Notes: generated from the sequence alone by a model not told the origin. Positions 44,747-61,713 are shown, counted from the stretch's first letter. The stretch is 64,000 nucleotides of DNA from Bacillus tianshenii (GCA_020524525.2 CP129018.1:3104115-3168114); one strand, 5' to 3'. Translations and numbers: made by a program.

Positions 44747-45846
44747 TATCCATCGACCTCCCCAAGTACGATATCAATGCTACCAAGAATCGCAACAACA
44801 TTAGCAATATTTTGACCCTTAAGCAACTTGGATAGAATCTGTAGGTTATAGAATGACGGCCTACGGAACTTCAAACGATATGGCTCTTTCTTTCCATCGC
44901 TGGCAATGTAGCAGCCAATTTCACCACGCGGCGATTCAATGCGGACATATCCTTCACCTTTTGGCGCTTTGATAATTCGCGGCACTTTTGCCATAATTGC
45001 CCCTTCACTCGGGAACTGTTCAACCGCTTGCTCACAAATGCGGATTGATTGCTCGATTTCTTCCATTCGAATCTCATAACGGGCCCAAGCATCTCCACCC
45101 GTTCTTGTCGGTACCTCAAAGTCAAACCTGTCATAGATGGAATATGGTTCATTCTTACGAAGGTCCCATTTCTCTCCTGTACAGCGCAAGCCGACACCGC
45201 TTAATGAGTATTGAAGGGCATCTTCACGTGTGTACTTACCGATACCTTTTACACGGTTCAAGAAGATTTCATTCCCTGTTACAAGCTCATGATAGCCTAC
45301 CAGCTGCTCTCGCATATAAGGAAGGAATTCTCTTACCTTATCAATCCATCCATCCGGTGCATCCCACTTCACACCACCAACACGCATATAGTTGAATGTA
45401 AGACGCGCTCCTGAAAGTTCATTTAATAAGTTAATAATCATTTCCCGCTCACGGAATGCATATAAGAAAGGACTTAGTGCTCCAATATCAAGCAAGTATG
45501 TTCCATACCAAACAAGGTGACTTGCAATACGCCCTAGTTCCATGGCGAGCACCCGTAAATATTCTGCACGGTCTGGGATTTCAAGACCCATCATTGTTTC
45601 AACTGCGTGCACAAGCACATAGTTATTCGTCATCGCCGAAAGGTAATCCATTCGGTCTGTATACGGGATTATTTGCGTATATTGCAGGTCTTCAGCAAGC
45701 TTTTCAGTACCGCGGTGTAAGTAGCCGATGACAGGTGTAGCTTCGACAACTGTTTCTCCATCAACCTTTAATACAAGCCGGAAAACTCCGTGTGTACTGG
45801 GATGCTGAGGGCCGACGTTTAGCAGCATTTCTTCCGTTCTAAGCAT
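44746..45846 (-). CDS. nuoD: NADH-quinone oxidoreductase subunit D (49-kDa type)
   Basis: A 366-residue subunit related to the large subunit of NiFe hydrogenase. It forms the quinone site with NuoB. Hallmarks are LNVGPQHPSTHGVFRLVLKV at the start, IGYLHRGTEKLAE and the ending ANVVAILGSIDIVLGEVDG. The RBS is GGAGGTG. It lies five bases after nuoC; the two are separate here, not fused. Confidence 0.95.
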   Translation of the reverse strand: MLRTEEMLLNVGPQHPSTHGVFRLVLKVDGETVVEATPVIGYLHRGTEKLAEDLQYTQIIPYTDRMDYLSAMTNNYVLVHAVETMMGLEIPDRAEYLRVLAMELGRIASHLVWYGTYLLDIGALSPFLYAFREREMIINLLNELSGARLTFNYMRVGGVKWDAPDGWIDKVREFLPYMREQLVGYHELVTGNEIFLNRVKGIGKYTREDALQYSLSGVGLRCTGEKWDLRKNEPYSIYDRFDFEVPTRTGGDAWARYEIRMEEIEQSIRICEQAVEQFPSEGAIMAKVPRIIKAPKGEGYVRIESPRGEIGCYIASDGKKEPYRLKFRRPSFYNLQILSKLLKGQNIANVVAILGSIDIVLGEVDG

Positions 45847-45851
45847 GCTAG

Positions 45852-47120
45852 CTACACCTCCACATCATATGGCTCATAATCTTTACGAAGCGGATACCCA
45901 ATCCAATCATCAGAAAGCAAAATGCGCTCTAAGCATGGATGATTGTTAAACACAATGCCAAGCAAATCATATGCTTCGCGCTCAGGCCAGTTTGCTCCCT
46001 GCCATACAGGAACAAGTGAGTCAATGACTGGCTTGTCACGATCAATTTTCACCTTAAGCGCCACAGATTGCTGGTTTTTATATGAATATAAATGGGTATA
46101 TACTTCCATGTGAGTTTCGAAATCTGAGCCATGTAATTCACTTAAATATTCGAAACCTAATTGTTCGTTGTATTTCAGAAACTCTGCTAGTTTGAAATAT
46201 GTATCAGGTTTTGCGACAAGTGTTGGAACATCTTTTGAAAGTCTATTAATATAGGAATCTTCAAGGATATCCTTACCAAGATTGTCTTCAATCACTTTTA
46301 CATATTTATCAAGTGTTGGTTGGTTTGGTGATGGCTTCTCTTCTTCTGCTGGCGCTTCTTTCGCTTTCCCTGCAGAAGCAGCTTTCGCTTTCGCAGCGGC
46401 TGCGGCCTTCGCTTTGGCTTTAGCGGCAGCAATTGCTTTCGCCTTCTCATCATCCCCACCAGCAGAGTCTCCTGCTTGAGCCTTTGCTTTTGCAGCTGCG
46501 GCTGCTTTCGCCTTAGCGGCTGCAGCGGCCTTTGCCTTCGCTTTGGCCTTTTCATCATCTGTAGCTGGTTCTGCGCTCTCTTGTTGCTTTACCTTCTGCT
46601 TGGCGAGCGCAGCTGCTTTAGCTTTTGCGGCAGCGGCGGCCTTCGCTTTGGCTTTGGCTTTGGAATCGTCATTAGAAGCTGATGCTTCACCTTCTTGAGC
46701 CTTTGCCTTTTGCTTAGCAAGTGCCGCAGCTTTTGCTTTAGCAGCTGCTGCCGCTTTGGCCTTCGCCTTAGCCTTGTCATCATCTTCGCTTGGCGTTTCA
46801 CTCTGTTGTTCTTTTGCCTTCTGCTTGGCTAAAGCAGCGGCTTTCGCCTTAGCTGCAGCGGCAGCCTTGGCTTTCGCTTTATCTTTATCGTCCTGTTCAT
46901 CAGTGGAAGCGTCTTGCTTTTCAGCTGCTCGTTGCTTAGCTAATTCTGCTGCTTTCTTCTTTGCTTCTTCAGCAGCTTGCTTTTTCGCAGCGGCTTTGTC
47001 ATCTTCTGAAACCGCTTTCTTAGCATCGCTTGCTTTTTGTTCTGCAAGCTTTTTCTTCGCTGCTTCCTTGGCTTTGGCAGCGGCTTCTTTCTTTAGCTGC
47101 TCCTTGTCCTTATCTGTCAT
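45852..47120 (-). CDS. nuoC: NADH-quinone oxidoreductase subunit C with long Ala/Lys-repeat N-terminal extension
   Basis: A 422-residue protein. Only the last ~150 residues (about 272-422; [20 protein letters not shown] ... [19 protein letters not shown] ... [12 protein letters not shown]) are the NuoC fold. Residues 1-270 are low-complexity Ala, Lys, Glu and Asp with a repeat of about 36 residues, based on [20 protein letters not shown] and acidic spacers, present about four times. Long alanine-rich NuoC extensions are known in some Bacillus; the role is unknown. They may form a long charged helix near the peripheral arm. The start overlaps nuoB by four bases. Repeat length suggests slippage between strains. 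Confidence 0.92.
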   Translation of the reverse strand: MTDKDKEQLKKEAAAKAKEAAKKKLAEQKASDAKKAVSEDDKAAAKKQAAEEAKKKAAELAKQRAAEKQDASTDEQDDKDKAKAKAAAAAKAKAAALAKQKAKEQQSETPSEDDDKAKAKAKAAAAAKAKAAALAKQKAKAQEGEASASNDDSKAKAKAKAAAAAKAKAAALAKQKVKQQESAEPATDDEKAKAKAKAAAAAKAKAAAAAKAKAQAGDSAGGDDEKAKAIAAAKAKAKAAAAAKAKAASAGKAKEAPAEEEKPSPNQPTLDKYVKVIEDNLGKDILEDSYINRLSKDVPTLVAKPDTYFKLAEFLKYNEQLGFEYLSELHGSDFETHMEVYTHLYSYKNQQSVALKVKIDRDKPVIDSLVPVWQGANWPEREAYDLLGIVFNNHPCLERILLSDDWIGYPLRKDYEPYDVEV

Positions 47121-47635
47121 TTATTAATCACCCGCTTCCCAGTCTTTGCTTCGTAGCGGATTTTCTCTTGTAATTTATTAATTCCATAAATTAATGCTGC
47201 CGGATTCGGAGGACAGCCCGGAATATAGACATCAACAGGTACGATTTGATCGACACCTTTTACAACGGCATATGATTTAATATATGGCCCGCCTGCCGTC
47301 GCACAGGAACCCATTGCGATTACCCATTTTGGCTCTGGCATTTGGTCATACAGACGTTTGACAATTGGGGCCATTTTCTTTGTTACTGTACCCGATACAA
47401 TCATGCAGTCCGATTGACGTGGTGATGTACGGAAGAATGAACCGAAGCGGTCAAGGTCATAGTGAGATGCCCCAACGCCCATCATTTCAATCGCACAGCA
47501 AGCAAGCCCAAAGGTCATTGGCCAAATTGAATTACTTCTTGCCCAAGCTTTCAATTGTTCTAATGTTGTAAAGAACACGTTTCGTTTCAGTTCATCATGT
47601 TCTTCTGGTGTTACATTCTCTAAGTTCAGCTCCAT
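47117..47635 (-). CDS. nuoB: NADH-quinone oxidoreductase subunit B (cluster N2)
   Basis: About 172 residues. The Cys residues in [22 protein letters not shown] and [14 protein letters not shown] hold the 4Fe-4S cluster N2 that reduces quinone. [19 protein letters not shown] is also typical. I chose the ATG at 47635 ([13 protein letters not shown]), six bases after AGAAGGTG; an ATG 21 bases upstream lies inside nuoA without a site. It overlaps the nuoA end. Confidence 0.94.
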   Translation of the reverse strand: MELNLENVTPEEHDELKRNVFFTTLEQLKAWARSNSIWPMTFGLACCAIEMMGVGASHYDLDRFGSFFRTSPRQSDCMIVSGTVTKKMAPIVKRLYDQMPEPKWVIAMGSCATAGGPYIKSYAVVKGVDQIVPVDVYIPGCPPNPAALIYGINKLQEKIRYEAKTGKRVINK

Positions 47636-48000
47636 TTTAACACCTTCTTCTTCCATGCATAGATTAGCCCGATAAGGAGCATGATGACGAATATCAACAT
47701 TTCAATTAATGCAAAAATACCTAACTTATCATAAGCAACTGCCCATGGGTATAAAAAAACAGTCTCAACATCAAAGATGACAAACATTAAAGCAAAAATA
47801 TAATAGCGTACATTAAAACGAATACGTGCATCATGAAAGGGTTCAATACCGCTTTCATAGGTTGTTTGCTTCTCTGCAGTAGGCTTATTTGGCCTCAACA
47901 ATTTCCCTGCTGTCAATGCAACAGCCGGCAACAAGATACCTAGCATCAGAAAAGCCACAACAATTAAATAATTGTTCTGGTATTGAAAGAAATCTCCCAT
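47626..48000 (-). CDS. nuoA: NADH-quinone oxidoreductase subunit A
   Basis: A 124-residue, three-helix subunit with [21 protein letters not shown] and [20 protein letters not shown], the conserved acidic loop near the quinone entry. It is the first gene of the operon nuoA-B-C-D-H-I-J-K-L-M-N. The start at 48000 follows GGAGGGGGAGG; an in-frame upstream ATG at 48030 would include the RBS. Confidence 0.93.
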   Translation of the reverse strand: MGDFFQYQNNYLIVVAFLMLGILLPAVALTAGKLLRPNKPTAEKQTTYESGIEPFHDARIRFNVRYYIFALMFVIFDVETVFLYPWAVAYDKLGIFALIEMLIFVIMLLIGLIYAWKKKVLKWS

Positions 48001-48050
48001 ACCCTCCCCCTCCAAACCTTGATTTTTCACAATTTTGTGTAACCGCCCCT

Positions 48051-48079
48051 ATTATAGCAAATACCAATATTTGTGTCGA
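48051..48079 (-). promoter_or_regulatory. Sigma-A promoter of the nuo operon
   Basis: On the minus strand TCGACA (48074-48079), a 17-base spacer ending TTTGC, and TATAAT (48051-48056) give a perfect extended -10 promoter about 50 bases before the nuoA start. Confidence 0.8.
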
Positions 48080-48194
48080 TAAATGTTCAAAAACTACTGA
48101 GAAATGTTTAAGGGCTTTTCATTTTAATCTTCCACATTAATGTTATTATCATTTTCTTCAGGTCATGCCTATTGTCCTGTGAAGAATTTCGTAA

Positions 48195-48231
48195 TAAAAA
48201 GAGCCCTAAGGACAGATCAATCCTTAAGGCT
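48195..48231 (-). terminator. Terminator of the atp operon
   Basis: AGCCTTAAGGA and TCCTTAGGGCT (one mismatch) with an eight-base loop, followed on the minus strand by CTTTTTATT, directly behind atpC. Confidence 0.85.
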
Positions 48232-48235
48232 ATCA

Positions 48236-48706
<471 letters not shown>

Positions 48707-48723
48707 TCACTCTTAGCTAATAA

Positions 48724-50154
<1,431 letters not shown>

Positions 50155-50178
50155 TTACTGACTTCATACTGGTTTGAT

Positions 50179-50205
50179 GATGAACAAGAACGATGCGTTC
50201 ATCAC
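50179..50205 (-). other. Intercistronic hairpin between atpG and atpD
   Basis: TGATGAAC and GTTCATCA form an 8-bp stem with an 11-base loop and no T tract, so it is not a terminator. It may protect the atpD mRNA end. Confidence 0.5.
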
Positions 50206-50223
50206 GACTTTCTGTCTTAACCG

Positions 50224-51096
<873 letters not shown>

Positions 51097-51111
51097 TCAC
51101 CACCTTCAAGT

Positions 51112-51160
51112 CGTGTTCAAAAAGTAAATCAAGTGTTCGCTTGACTTCTTTTTGAACACG
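51112..51160 (-). other. Large intercistronic hairpin between atpA and atpG
   Basis: CGTGTTCAAAAAG (51112-51124) pairs perfectly with CTTTTTGAACACG (51148-51160), and an inner TCAAG/CTTGA extends the stem to about 20 bp with a short TGTTCG loop. It lacks a T tract and lies between two co-transcribed genes. Confidence 0.7.
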
Positions 51161-51194
51161 CAATTTTCGAATCTATCGTTGATGAGGGTATCAA

Positions 51195-53814
<2,620 letters not shown>

Positions 53815-53940
53815 TCATCCAATCCCTCGTATTCAAGAGAATTACGAAAAATCGTTAATCAATTATAAAAACATGTTTTTAATGACCATAAACAGGGTAA
53901 AATGATAATGCTGATGGTTCAAATCATACGTACATAAAGG

Positions 53941-53978
53941 AATGGCGAAGGTTATCGCGTGTTACGATCTTCGCCATT
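53941..53978 (-). other. Stable intercistronic hairpin between atpE and atpF
   Basis: AATGGCGAAG and CTTCGCCATT are perfect 10-bp arms, with an inner ATCG/CGAT. It has no T tract and lies in an unusually long (~225 bases) gap within the operon, so it probably shapes mRNA decay or the relative output of atpE. Confidence 0.7.
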
Positions 53979-54020
53979 ATGAACTATTGTATAAGTTCAG
54001 TATCTAATTACTTTATGTAA

Positions 54021-54272
<252 letters not shown>

Positions 54273-54282
54273 TTATTAAATA

Positions 54283-55005
<723 letters not shown>

Positions 55006-55016
55006 TCACTTTCAAA

Positions 55017-55385
55017 CTACTTACGAAAGGATTGGACTAAGCTATCTATCATAATGACAAGATAGGGTGTCATTATTCCAATAATTACACTAATGAGATG
55101 AAGCCGTTCTGGATATTCCAAAGCAATTAGTACAGCTAGTCCTGCTAAAGCCATTCTTGAAATCATTCCAAGTGAGCGTACGCTCTGCCCGGAAGCAGCG
55201 GCTTTACCAAAGGAATCTGTCTTCCTTGCCATCATCCAGTAGTTATACATCCCAACAGCGGCACCTAAGGCTAAGCCAAGAAAAATAGGCTTATAGGAGG
55301 TAACGCCCCAGCCAACTAGAAAAATTGCAAGCACGTTCATTATGTATTTTCGATGACGTTTGAACATGTCTTCAAATTGAGGCAT
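55017..55385 (-). CDS. atpI: ATP synthase protein I (AtpI)
   Basis: A 122-residue, four-helix protein, the assembly factor for c-ring formation in Bacillus. FKRHRKYIMNVLAIFL at the start and ALGAAVGMYNYWMMARKTD in the middle are typical. The ATG overlaps the atpZ stop by one base. Confidence 0.88.
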   Translation of the reverse strand: MPQFEDMFKRHRKYIMNVLAIFLVGWGVTSYKPIFLGLALGAAVGMYNYWMMARKTDSFGKAAASGQSVRSLGMISRMALAGLAVLIALEYPERLHLISVIIGIMTPYLVIMIDSLVQSFRK

Positions 55386-55609
55386 TAGCTTTCTTCTCCA
55401 TAAAAGTAACGAATTGTTCGGTATGTACCGTAAGTTCCAGTTGCTAAACCGAGTAGGAGTCCTATAATAAGGAAGAGCGGAGATGTTTCTGCTAATCGGT
55501 CAAGCCATCTTCCACCGAAGATACCGATCAATACAGAACCCGCCAATTGTGAAAGGATCGTGGACATTAAAGCTATGGCTTGCAAAGGACGCCGCTTATC
55601 ATCACGCAA
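55385..55609 (-). CDS. atpZ: AtpZ, ATP synthase-associated small membrane protein
   Basis: A 74-residue, two-helix protein: LQAIALMSTILSQLAGSVLIGIFGGRWLD and LFLIIGLLLGLATGTYGTYR. AtpZ with AtpI has been linked to Mg2+ supply and c-ring assembly in Bacillus (known). It is the first gene of the atp operon. The start is TTG at 55609 after AAGGAG. Confidence 0.85.
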   Translation of the reverse strand: MRDDKRRPLQAIALMSTILSQLAGSVLIGIFGGRWLDRLAETSPLFLIIGLLLGLATGTYGTYRTIRYFYGEES

Positions 55610-55715
55610 TTGAAACGCTCCTTCGGCATTAATTTTTCAGAATATACAAAATATTGCTCATCTAAATCTACATGAATCCTTATTATGAAAACCTTATCAT
55701 TTAATATCCTTTGTA

Positions 55716-55744
55716 AGCATACAATAGGGTTTCCACAATGTCAA
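55716..55744 (-). promoter_or_regulatory. Sigma-A promoter of the atp operon
   Basis: On the minus strand TTGACA (55739-55744), 17 bases, and TATGCT (55716-55721). The -35 overlaps TGTAAACGCATTGACA, which resembles a cre site with one mismatch, but this is weak. Confidence 0.7.
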
Positions 55745-55829
55745 TGCGTTTACAGTATAAATGCAACCATTTTGAACTTGTTCAAAAATACGTCAAATTT
55801 TCAAAGAAAATCTATCATTTTTTACTACA

Positions 55830-58025
55830 TTATCGCAAAGAAAACTTATGGTTTTTTGTTCCTGTACCTACCTGCGTATATATTTGCTGGGTGCTTATTT
55901 TTCCTTCATTTTCGATTAACACAATTGCTTGATACACACCATCAGGTACTTCTAATTCTTCACGCAAATAAATACCTTCTTTTCGTCCTCGTTTCACTTG
56001 CTGTTCTTCATGAAGAGTCGTTACTAATCGCAAAGTATCTGGATCAAATAACATCACCTTTAATTGCTCTACATCTTCCGGTAAATATAGCTCATACTTG
56101 TAGCTATTTTGGTTATCATCTAAGCCAAAATGAAAGCCCATTACTTTTTGATAGGAAGTATCTTCTATTATATATAAGTAAGGAACAGTTAAGATATCCT
56201 CCCCACCACGTACTTCTAAGTAACCGCTATACATTCCTGCCTGTAAGAATTCCGGTTGTAGATCGACCACAACCTCTACTTGCTTTTTCGTGTATGGCTG
56301 CAAAGTAAATGTCTTCGGTACTTTCCATTGGACACCCTTTGTTACGCCTGGTATTCCGAATGTATATCTTCTTTCTGTGGCACCTTTGTTTTCAATTGTA
56401 AATGGCAGCTTCTTTTTCACACGACCGAACTTTTTATCGAACAACCCAAATGAAAGTGAAGAAGGGTAAGCAAGGCTTTCAGTCTTCAATGCCCGGTCAA
56501 TTTGAATACGGCCTGCACCTTGCTCATATACCTCGTACAGTTCACCTTCTTCGTTATATAATTTCTTTGCTGTATTCATTAGTGCTGCTTTTACTTCTTG
56601 CGGAGCCCAGTCTGGGTGTTTTTCTTTAATAAGTGCAGATGCACCTGCAACATGAGGGGCTGCCATACTCGTTCCGTTCATTGCTTCATATCCAATTGGA
56701 ACTGTACTGTTTATCGCAACACCTGGAGCTGTTACATCCGGCTTGATCCCCCAATCAACTGTGACAGGCCCACGGGAGCTAAAAGACGCGAGCTGATCTT
56801 CAATGGATACCCGCTTTGTCTCCAAATAATGATGTCCTGAAGAAATATCTTGAAGCAAATGTTTTCCTTCTTCCTTCGTCAAAGAGGCAACAGGAATTTT
56901 GAAGGTTCCTTCTAATAAACCTTGAAATGCACCTTTTTCATTATTATAGATTAGCAAGGCCTTAGCACCTGCATTTTCGGCATTAATGGCTTTTTCAGTA
57001 AATGAAATTTCTCCCCGTTCTACTAAAGCAACTTTACCTTTTGCATTTTTATAATCAGAAGGAAGTCCTTTTCCTGCTGTAACAATTTCGGTGTCTCTCG
57101 TCTGGCTCCATGAAGGTGAACCTTGAAGAAGTCTTATTGGCACAAGCTTATCTTCTGAAAAAAGCTGAATGAATGGTATTTTTAATGGAGGGGCAGATGC
57201 ACCGACAGAAATTGCTTTCTCTGAAGTACCTGGTGAACCTACCGTCCAGATCCCCGGTCCTGAATTCCCCGTGGATGTAACGGCGATCACACCTTTTTCT
57301 ACTGCCTTATTCAAAGCAATACTTGTCGGCCAGTCCGGTCCATTCACATCATTTCCAAGCGATAAATTAATAATATCCATTCCATCCTTCACTGCTCTTT
57401 CGATGGCTGCAATTACTTGTTCGGAAGTTCCCATTCCTCCTGGGCCTAGCGCACGGTAAGCATATACCTCTGCCTCAGGAGCAACGCCTTTTAATTTTCC
57501 ATTAGCTGCGATAATACCAGCTACATGTGTGCCATGACTTGTCGGCATGCCCTGCTTAACTGTCGTTTCAAGCGGATCGTTATCTTTATCCACTACATCA
57601 TAACCCCCGCTATAGCTTGTACGAAGGTCAGGGTGATGATAATCAACGCCTGTATCAATTACCCCAACTTTGACCCCTTTCCCAGTCACTTCTTCAAGAT
57701 CGCCAACAGCCTTTCGGATATGCTCACCGCCGAGGAAAGGAACACTCTCATCAAGCTTTACTTTATATGAAGAAACTGGGTGAATTTTTTTAATGCCCGT
57801 TTCTTTTTCCAGATTTATTTTATCTTGAACAGACCCTGTCATCGCAAAGCCATGAAAGACTGTATCATATCGCTCTGTTACTTGGAATGAAGGGTACTTT
57901 TCAATCATACTGTCAACCGAAACAGACTCTTCTAATTCCACCAGAAACTTTTGCTGAGCTACTGCTTGGCTTTGAAAGCTAAATATAGGGAAAAGAATCA
58001 TAACAATTAATACCGTTCTGAACAT
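55830..58025 (-). CDS. vpr: Secreted subtilisin-like serine protease (S8, Vpr-like, with PA domain)
   Basis: A 731-residue exported protease. The signal peptide (about 1-23, AVAQQ) is followed by an I9-type inhibitor propeptide (about 25-90) and the S8 domain with Asp124 (VIDTGVDYHHPD), His164 (SHGTHVAG) and Ser453 (GTSMAAPHVAG). A PA domain is inserted (about 290-410, ALLIYNNEKG). After the catalytic domain come Fn3-like domains and a C-terminal segment. This order fits Vpr (806 residues in B. subtilis), somewhat shorter here. It lies between mnaA and the atp promoter, unlike in B. subtilis. The RBS is AGAGGTGA. Confidence 0.85.
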   Translation of the reverse strand: MFRTVLIVMILFPIFSFQSQAVAQQKFLVELEESVSVDSMIEKYPSFQVTERYDTVFHGFAMTGSVQDKINLEKETGIKKIHPVSSYKVKLDESVPFLGGEHIRKAVGDLEEVTGKGVKVGVIDTGVDYHHPDLRTSYSGGYDVVDKDNDPLETTVKQGMPTSHGTHVAGIIAANGKLKGVAPEAEVYAYRALGPGGMGTSEQVIAAIERAVKDGMDIINLSLGNDVNGPDWPTSIALNKAVEKGVIAVTSTGNSGPGIWTVGSPGTSEKAISVGASAPPLKIPFIQLFSEDKLVPIRLLQGSPSWSQTRDTEIVTAGKGLPSDYKNAKGKVALVERGEISFTEKAINAENAGAKALLIYNNEKGAFQGLLEGTFKIPVASLTKEEGKHLLQDISSGHHYLETKRVSIEDQLASFSSRGPVTVDWGIKPDVTAPGVAINSTVPIGYEAMNGTSMAAPHVAGASALIKEKHPDWAPQEVKAALMNTAKKLYNEEGELYEVYEQGAGRIQIDRALKTESLAYPSSLSFGLFDKKFGRVKKKLPFTIENKGATERRYTFGIPGVTKGVQWKVPKTFTLQPYTKKQVEVVVDLQPEFLQAGMYSGYLEVRGGEDILTVPYLYIIEDTSYQKVMGFHFGLDDNQNSYKYELYLPEDVEQLKVMLFDPDTLRLVTTLHEEQQVKRGRKEGIYLREELEVPDGVYQAIVLIENEGKISTQQIYTQVGTGTKNHKFSLR

Positions 58026-58071
58026 GGATGCTCACCTCTATGTGTTAGCATGCCACATCTTCTTAAAAAGA

Positions 58072-58127
58072 ATTAAAAAAAGAGATTAACTCAAATGAAG
58101 TGTAAATCCCACTTTGAGTCAATCTCT
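58072..58127 (-). terminator. Terminator of mnaA
   Basis: AGAGATTGACTCAAA and TTTGAGTTAATCTCT (one G-U pair) with an inner AGTG..CACT stem, followed on the minus strand by TTTTTTTAAT. Confidence 0.85.
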
Positions 58128-58133
58128 TATTTG

Positions 58134-59279
58134 TTATGGTGTAAAGCGTTTCGGCCGTTCATTTGACTGTTCGAAATGGTAACGAATCGCTTCAGCAATT
58201 CTCGCAGAAGCATCGCCATCACCGTACGGGTTTGATGCTTTGGACATTTGTTCATATACTTCTGGATTTGTTAACAGCTCTTTTGCTAGCTGATAAACAT
58301 TTTCCTCTTCTGTTCCTGCTAATTTCAATGTACCCGCTTCAATTCCTTCAGGACGTTCTGTGGTGTCACGAAGCACGAGAACAGGAACGCCAAGAGATGG
58401 AGCTTCTTCTTGAACTCCGCCTGAATCGGTCATGATGAAATAAGATTGGTTTGCAAAGTTATGAAAATCAATAACACCGAGCGGTTCAATAAGATGGATT
58501 CGCGGATCATCGCCAAGAATTTCCCCGGCAATTTCACGAACAACAGGGTTAAGATGTACAGGGTAAACAACTTGCACATCTTCATGTTCATTGACAATTC
58601 GTTTAATTGCTTTGAACATATTACGCATTGGCTGACCAAGGTTTTCACGACGATGGGCGGTAAGAAGAATCATCTTATCGTCACCGATTTTTTCAAGTAC
58701 CTCGTGCTGGTAATCATTGCTGACCGTTGTTTTTAACGCATCAATTGCCGTGTTTCCTGTTACGAAAATTGCATCCTTCTTCTTATTTTCATTCAAAAGG
58801 TTGCTTTCCGCTTTATCAGTTGGCGCAAAGTGCAAATCTGCAAGCACACCTGTTAATTGACGGTTCATTTCCTCTGGATACGGAGAAAACTTGTTCCATG
58901 TACGAAGGCCTGCTTCCACATGCCCGACAGCCGCTTGGTTATAAAAGGCAGCAAGTCCAGCCACGAATGTTGTCGTTGTATCCCCATGAACGAGGACAAT
59001 ATCCGGCTTGACATCCTGCATAATCTTCTCTAAACCTTCTAATGCTTTTGTCGTAACATCTGTTAATGTTTGGCGTGCCTTCATAATATTTAAGTCATAG
59101 TCCGGTTTCACACCAAAAATATCCAACACTTGATCAAGCATTTCTCTATGTTGAGCAGTAACCGTTACAATCGACTCAAATTGTTCTGGACGCTTCTCTA
59201 GCTCCAGTACAAGTGGTGCCATCTTTATCGCTTCAGGCCGCGTACCGAAAATAGTCATGACCTTAATCCGCTTAGCCAC
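58134..59279 (-). CDS. mnaA: UDP-N-acetylglucosamine 2-epimerase (non-hydrolysing)
   Basis: A 381-residue GT-B-fold enzyme that converts UDP-GlcNAc to UDP-ManNAc for wall teichoic acid linkage and for polymers that SLH domains bind. Hallmarks are FGTRPEAIKMAPL at the start, VHGDTTTTFV, GHVEAGLRT, LTAHRRENLG and SGGVQEEAPSLGVPVLVLRD. The start is GTG at 59279, five bases after GAGGTG, 15 bases behind upp, so the two are co-transcribed. The link to the S-layer genes is functional inference. Confidence 0.92.
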   Translation of the reverse strand: MAKRIKVMTIFGTRPEAIKMAPLVLELEKRPEQFESIVTVTAQHREMLDQVLDIFGVKPDYDLNIMKARQTLTDVTTKALEGLEKIMQDVKPDIVLVHGDTTTTFVAGLAAFYNQAAVGHVEAGLRTWNKFSPYPEEMNRQLTGVLADLHFAPTDKAESNLLNENKKKDAIFVTGNTAIDALKTTVSNDYQHEVLEKIGDDKMILLTAHRRENLGQPMRNMFKAIKRIVNEHEDVQVVYPVHLNPVVREIAGEILGDDPRIHLIEPLGVIDFHNFANQSYFIMTDSGGVQEEAPSLGVPVLVLRDTTERPEGIEAGTLKLAGTEEENVYQLAKELLTNPEVYEQMSKASNPYGDGDASARIAEAIRYHFEQSNERPKRFTP

Positions 59280-59294
59280 ACAATCACCTCAATT

Positions 59295-60285
<991 letters not shown>

Positions 60286-60325
60286 AAAAAAAAGGACTGA
60301 CTCAACATTTTCGAGTCAGTCCTTT
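60286..60325 (-). terminator. Terminator of glyA
   Basis: AAAGGACTGACTC and GAGTCAGTCCTTT are perfect 13-bp arms with a nine-base loop, followed on the minus strand by a run of T. Confidence 0.9.
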
Positions 60326-60332
60326 GTTTATT

Positions 60333-61574
60333 TTAGCGCTCTGGATATAGTTCGAATCCGCTTGTTAACTTCGCAACACGCTCTTTCGCTTCTTTTAACA
60401 CTTCTTCGTTGTCGATGTTCTTCAATGTAAGAGCAATAATCTTAGCGATCTCTTCCATTTCTGCTTCACCAAAGCCACGGCTTGTTACTGCCGCTGTACC
60501 GATACGAACACCGCTTGTTACAAACGGGCTTTCTGGATCGAATGGAATTGTGTTTTTATTAACGGTTACACCGATATCATCCAATGCTTTCTCAGCATCT
60601 TTACCTGTAATATTCAAGTTGCGCAGGTCCACAAGTAATAAGTGGTTATCTGTGCCGTCAGAAACAAGCTTAATGCCTTCAGCTTGAAGACCTTCCGCAA
60701 GCTTCTTCGCATTGTTGATAATATTTTGTGAGTATGTTTTGAATGAGTCATCAAGTGCTTCACCAAATGCTACTGCTTTCGCTGCAATCACATGCATAAG
60801 TGGTCCGCCTTGAAGACCAGGGAAGATCGATTTATCGATTTTCTTAGCATATTCTTCTTTACATAGAATCATACCGCCACGAGGTCCGCGTAATGTCTTA
60901 TGTGTTGTTGTTGTAACAAAGTCAGCAAATGGCACAGGATTTTGATGATGTCCTGTCGCAACTAGGCCAGCAATATGTGCCATGTCAACCATTAAGTATG
61001 CGCCAACTTCATCTGCAATTTCGCGGAATTTTTTGAAATCAATTTCGCGAGGATATGCACTTGCACCTGCGACGATTAATTTTGGTTTGTGCTCTTTTGC
61101 TTTTTCTAAGACTGTTTCGTAATTAATTGTACCTGTTTCTTCGTCAACACCATAAGCAACAAAGTTGTATTGAACGCCACTGAAGTTTACTGGGCTTCCG
61201 TGTGTTAAGTGACCACCATGTGATAAGTCCATACCAAGCACTGTGTCACCTTGCTCAAGAATTGTGAAGTAGACAGCCATGTTCGCTTGAGCGCCTGAAT
61301 GAGGCTGGACATTCGCATGCTCTGCACCAAAGATCTCTTTTGCACGGTCGCGCGCAATATTTTCCGCAACATCGACATGCTCACAGCCGCCATAATAACG
61401 GCGTCCTGGATAACCTTCTGCATATTTGTTTGTTAGCACCGAACCTTGTGCTTCCATAACCGCTTCGCTTACGAAGTTTTCTGATGCAATTAACTCAATT
61501 TTTTCTCGTTGTCTCACTAACTCATCCTGCATTGCTTCAAAAACCGCTTTGTCTTGATTCTGTAAATGTTTCAT
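60333..61574 (-). CDS. glyA: Serine hydroxymethyltransferase
   Basis: A 413-residue PLP enzyme that interconverts serine and glycine with tetrahydrofolate. The PLP Lys is in [33 protein letters not shown] and [15 protein letters not shown] are near the start. The start is the ATG at 61574 after GGGGGA; the frame continues upstream without a site. An extended -10 at 61705-61713 may belong to its promoter. Confidence 0.96.
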   Translation of the reverse strand: MKHLQNQDKAVFEAMQDELVRQREKIELIASENFVSEAVMEAQGSVLTNKYAEGYPGRRYYGGCEHVDVAENIARDRAKEIFGAEHANVQPHSGAQANMAVYFTILEQGDTVLGMDLSHGGHLTHGSPVNFSGVQYNFVAYGVDEETGTINYETVLEKAKEHKPKLIVAGASAYPREIDFKKFREIADEVGAYLMVDMAHIAGLVATGHHQNPVPFADFVTTTTHKTLRGPRGGMILCKEEYAKKIDKSIFPGLQGGPLMHVIAAKAVAFGEALDDSFKTYSQNIINNAKKLAEGLQAEGIKLVSDGTDNHLLLVDLRNLNITGKDAEKALDDIGVTVNKNTIPFDPESPFVTSGVRIGTAAVTSRGFGEAEMEEIAKIIALTLKNIDNEEVLKEAKERVAKLTSGFELYPER

Positions 61575-61704
61575 GATCTTCCCCCGCTTTCTTAATCTCG
61601 AAGATAAAAACACTCGGAACGTTCGTCTTTTCACTGAACCAAAATTCTAATTTGCCATTTTTCTTATCTTCATTCTACAAAATACGAAAAATAACGACGT
61701 TTCT

Positions 61705-61713
61705 ATTGTAACA
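61705..61713 (-). promoter_or_regulatory. Possible extended -10 of the glyA promoter
   Basis: TGTTACAAT on the minus strand, about 130 bases before the glyA start. The -35 at 17 bases (CTTCAA) is poor, so the call is tentative. Confidence 0.35.

Noticed and set aside
46282-46999. Long alanine- and leucine-rich frames opposite nuoC
   Set aside because: They are mirror frames of the GC-rich Ala/Lys repeat of nuoC, without RBS or protein-like variation.
37410-48000. Deletion of nuoE, nuoF and nuoG
   Set aside because: The 11-gene form without these subunits is the normal Bacillus arrangement; gene borders are tight with no scars.
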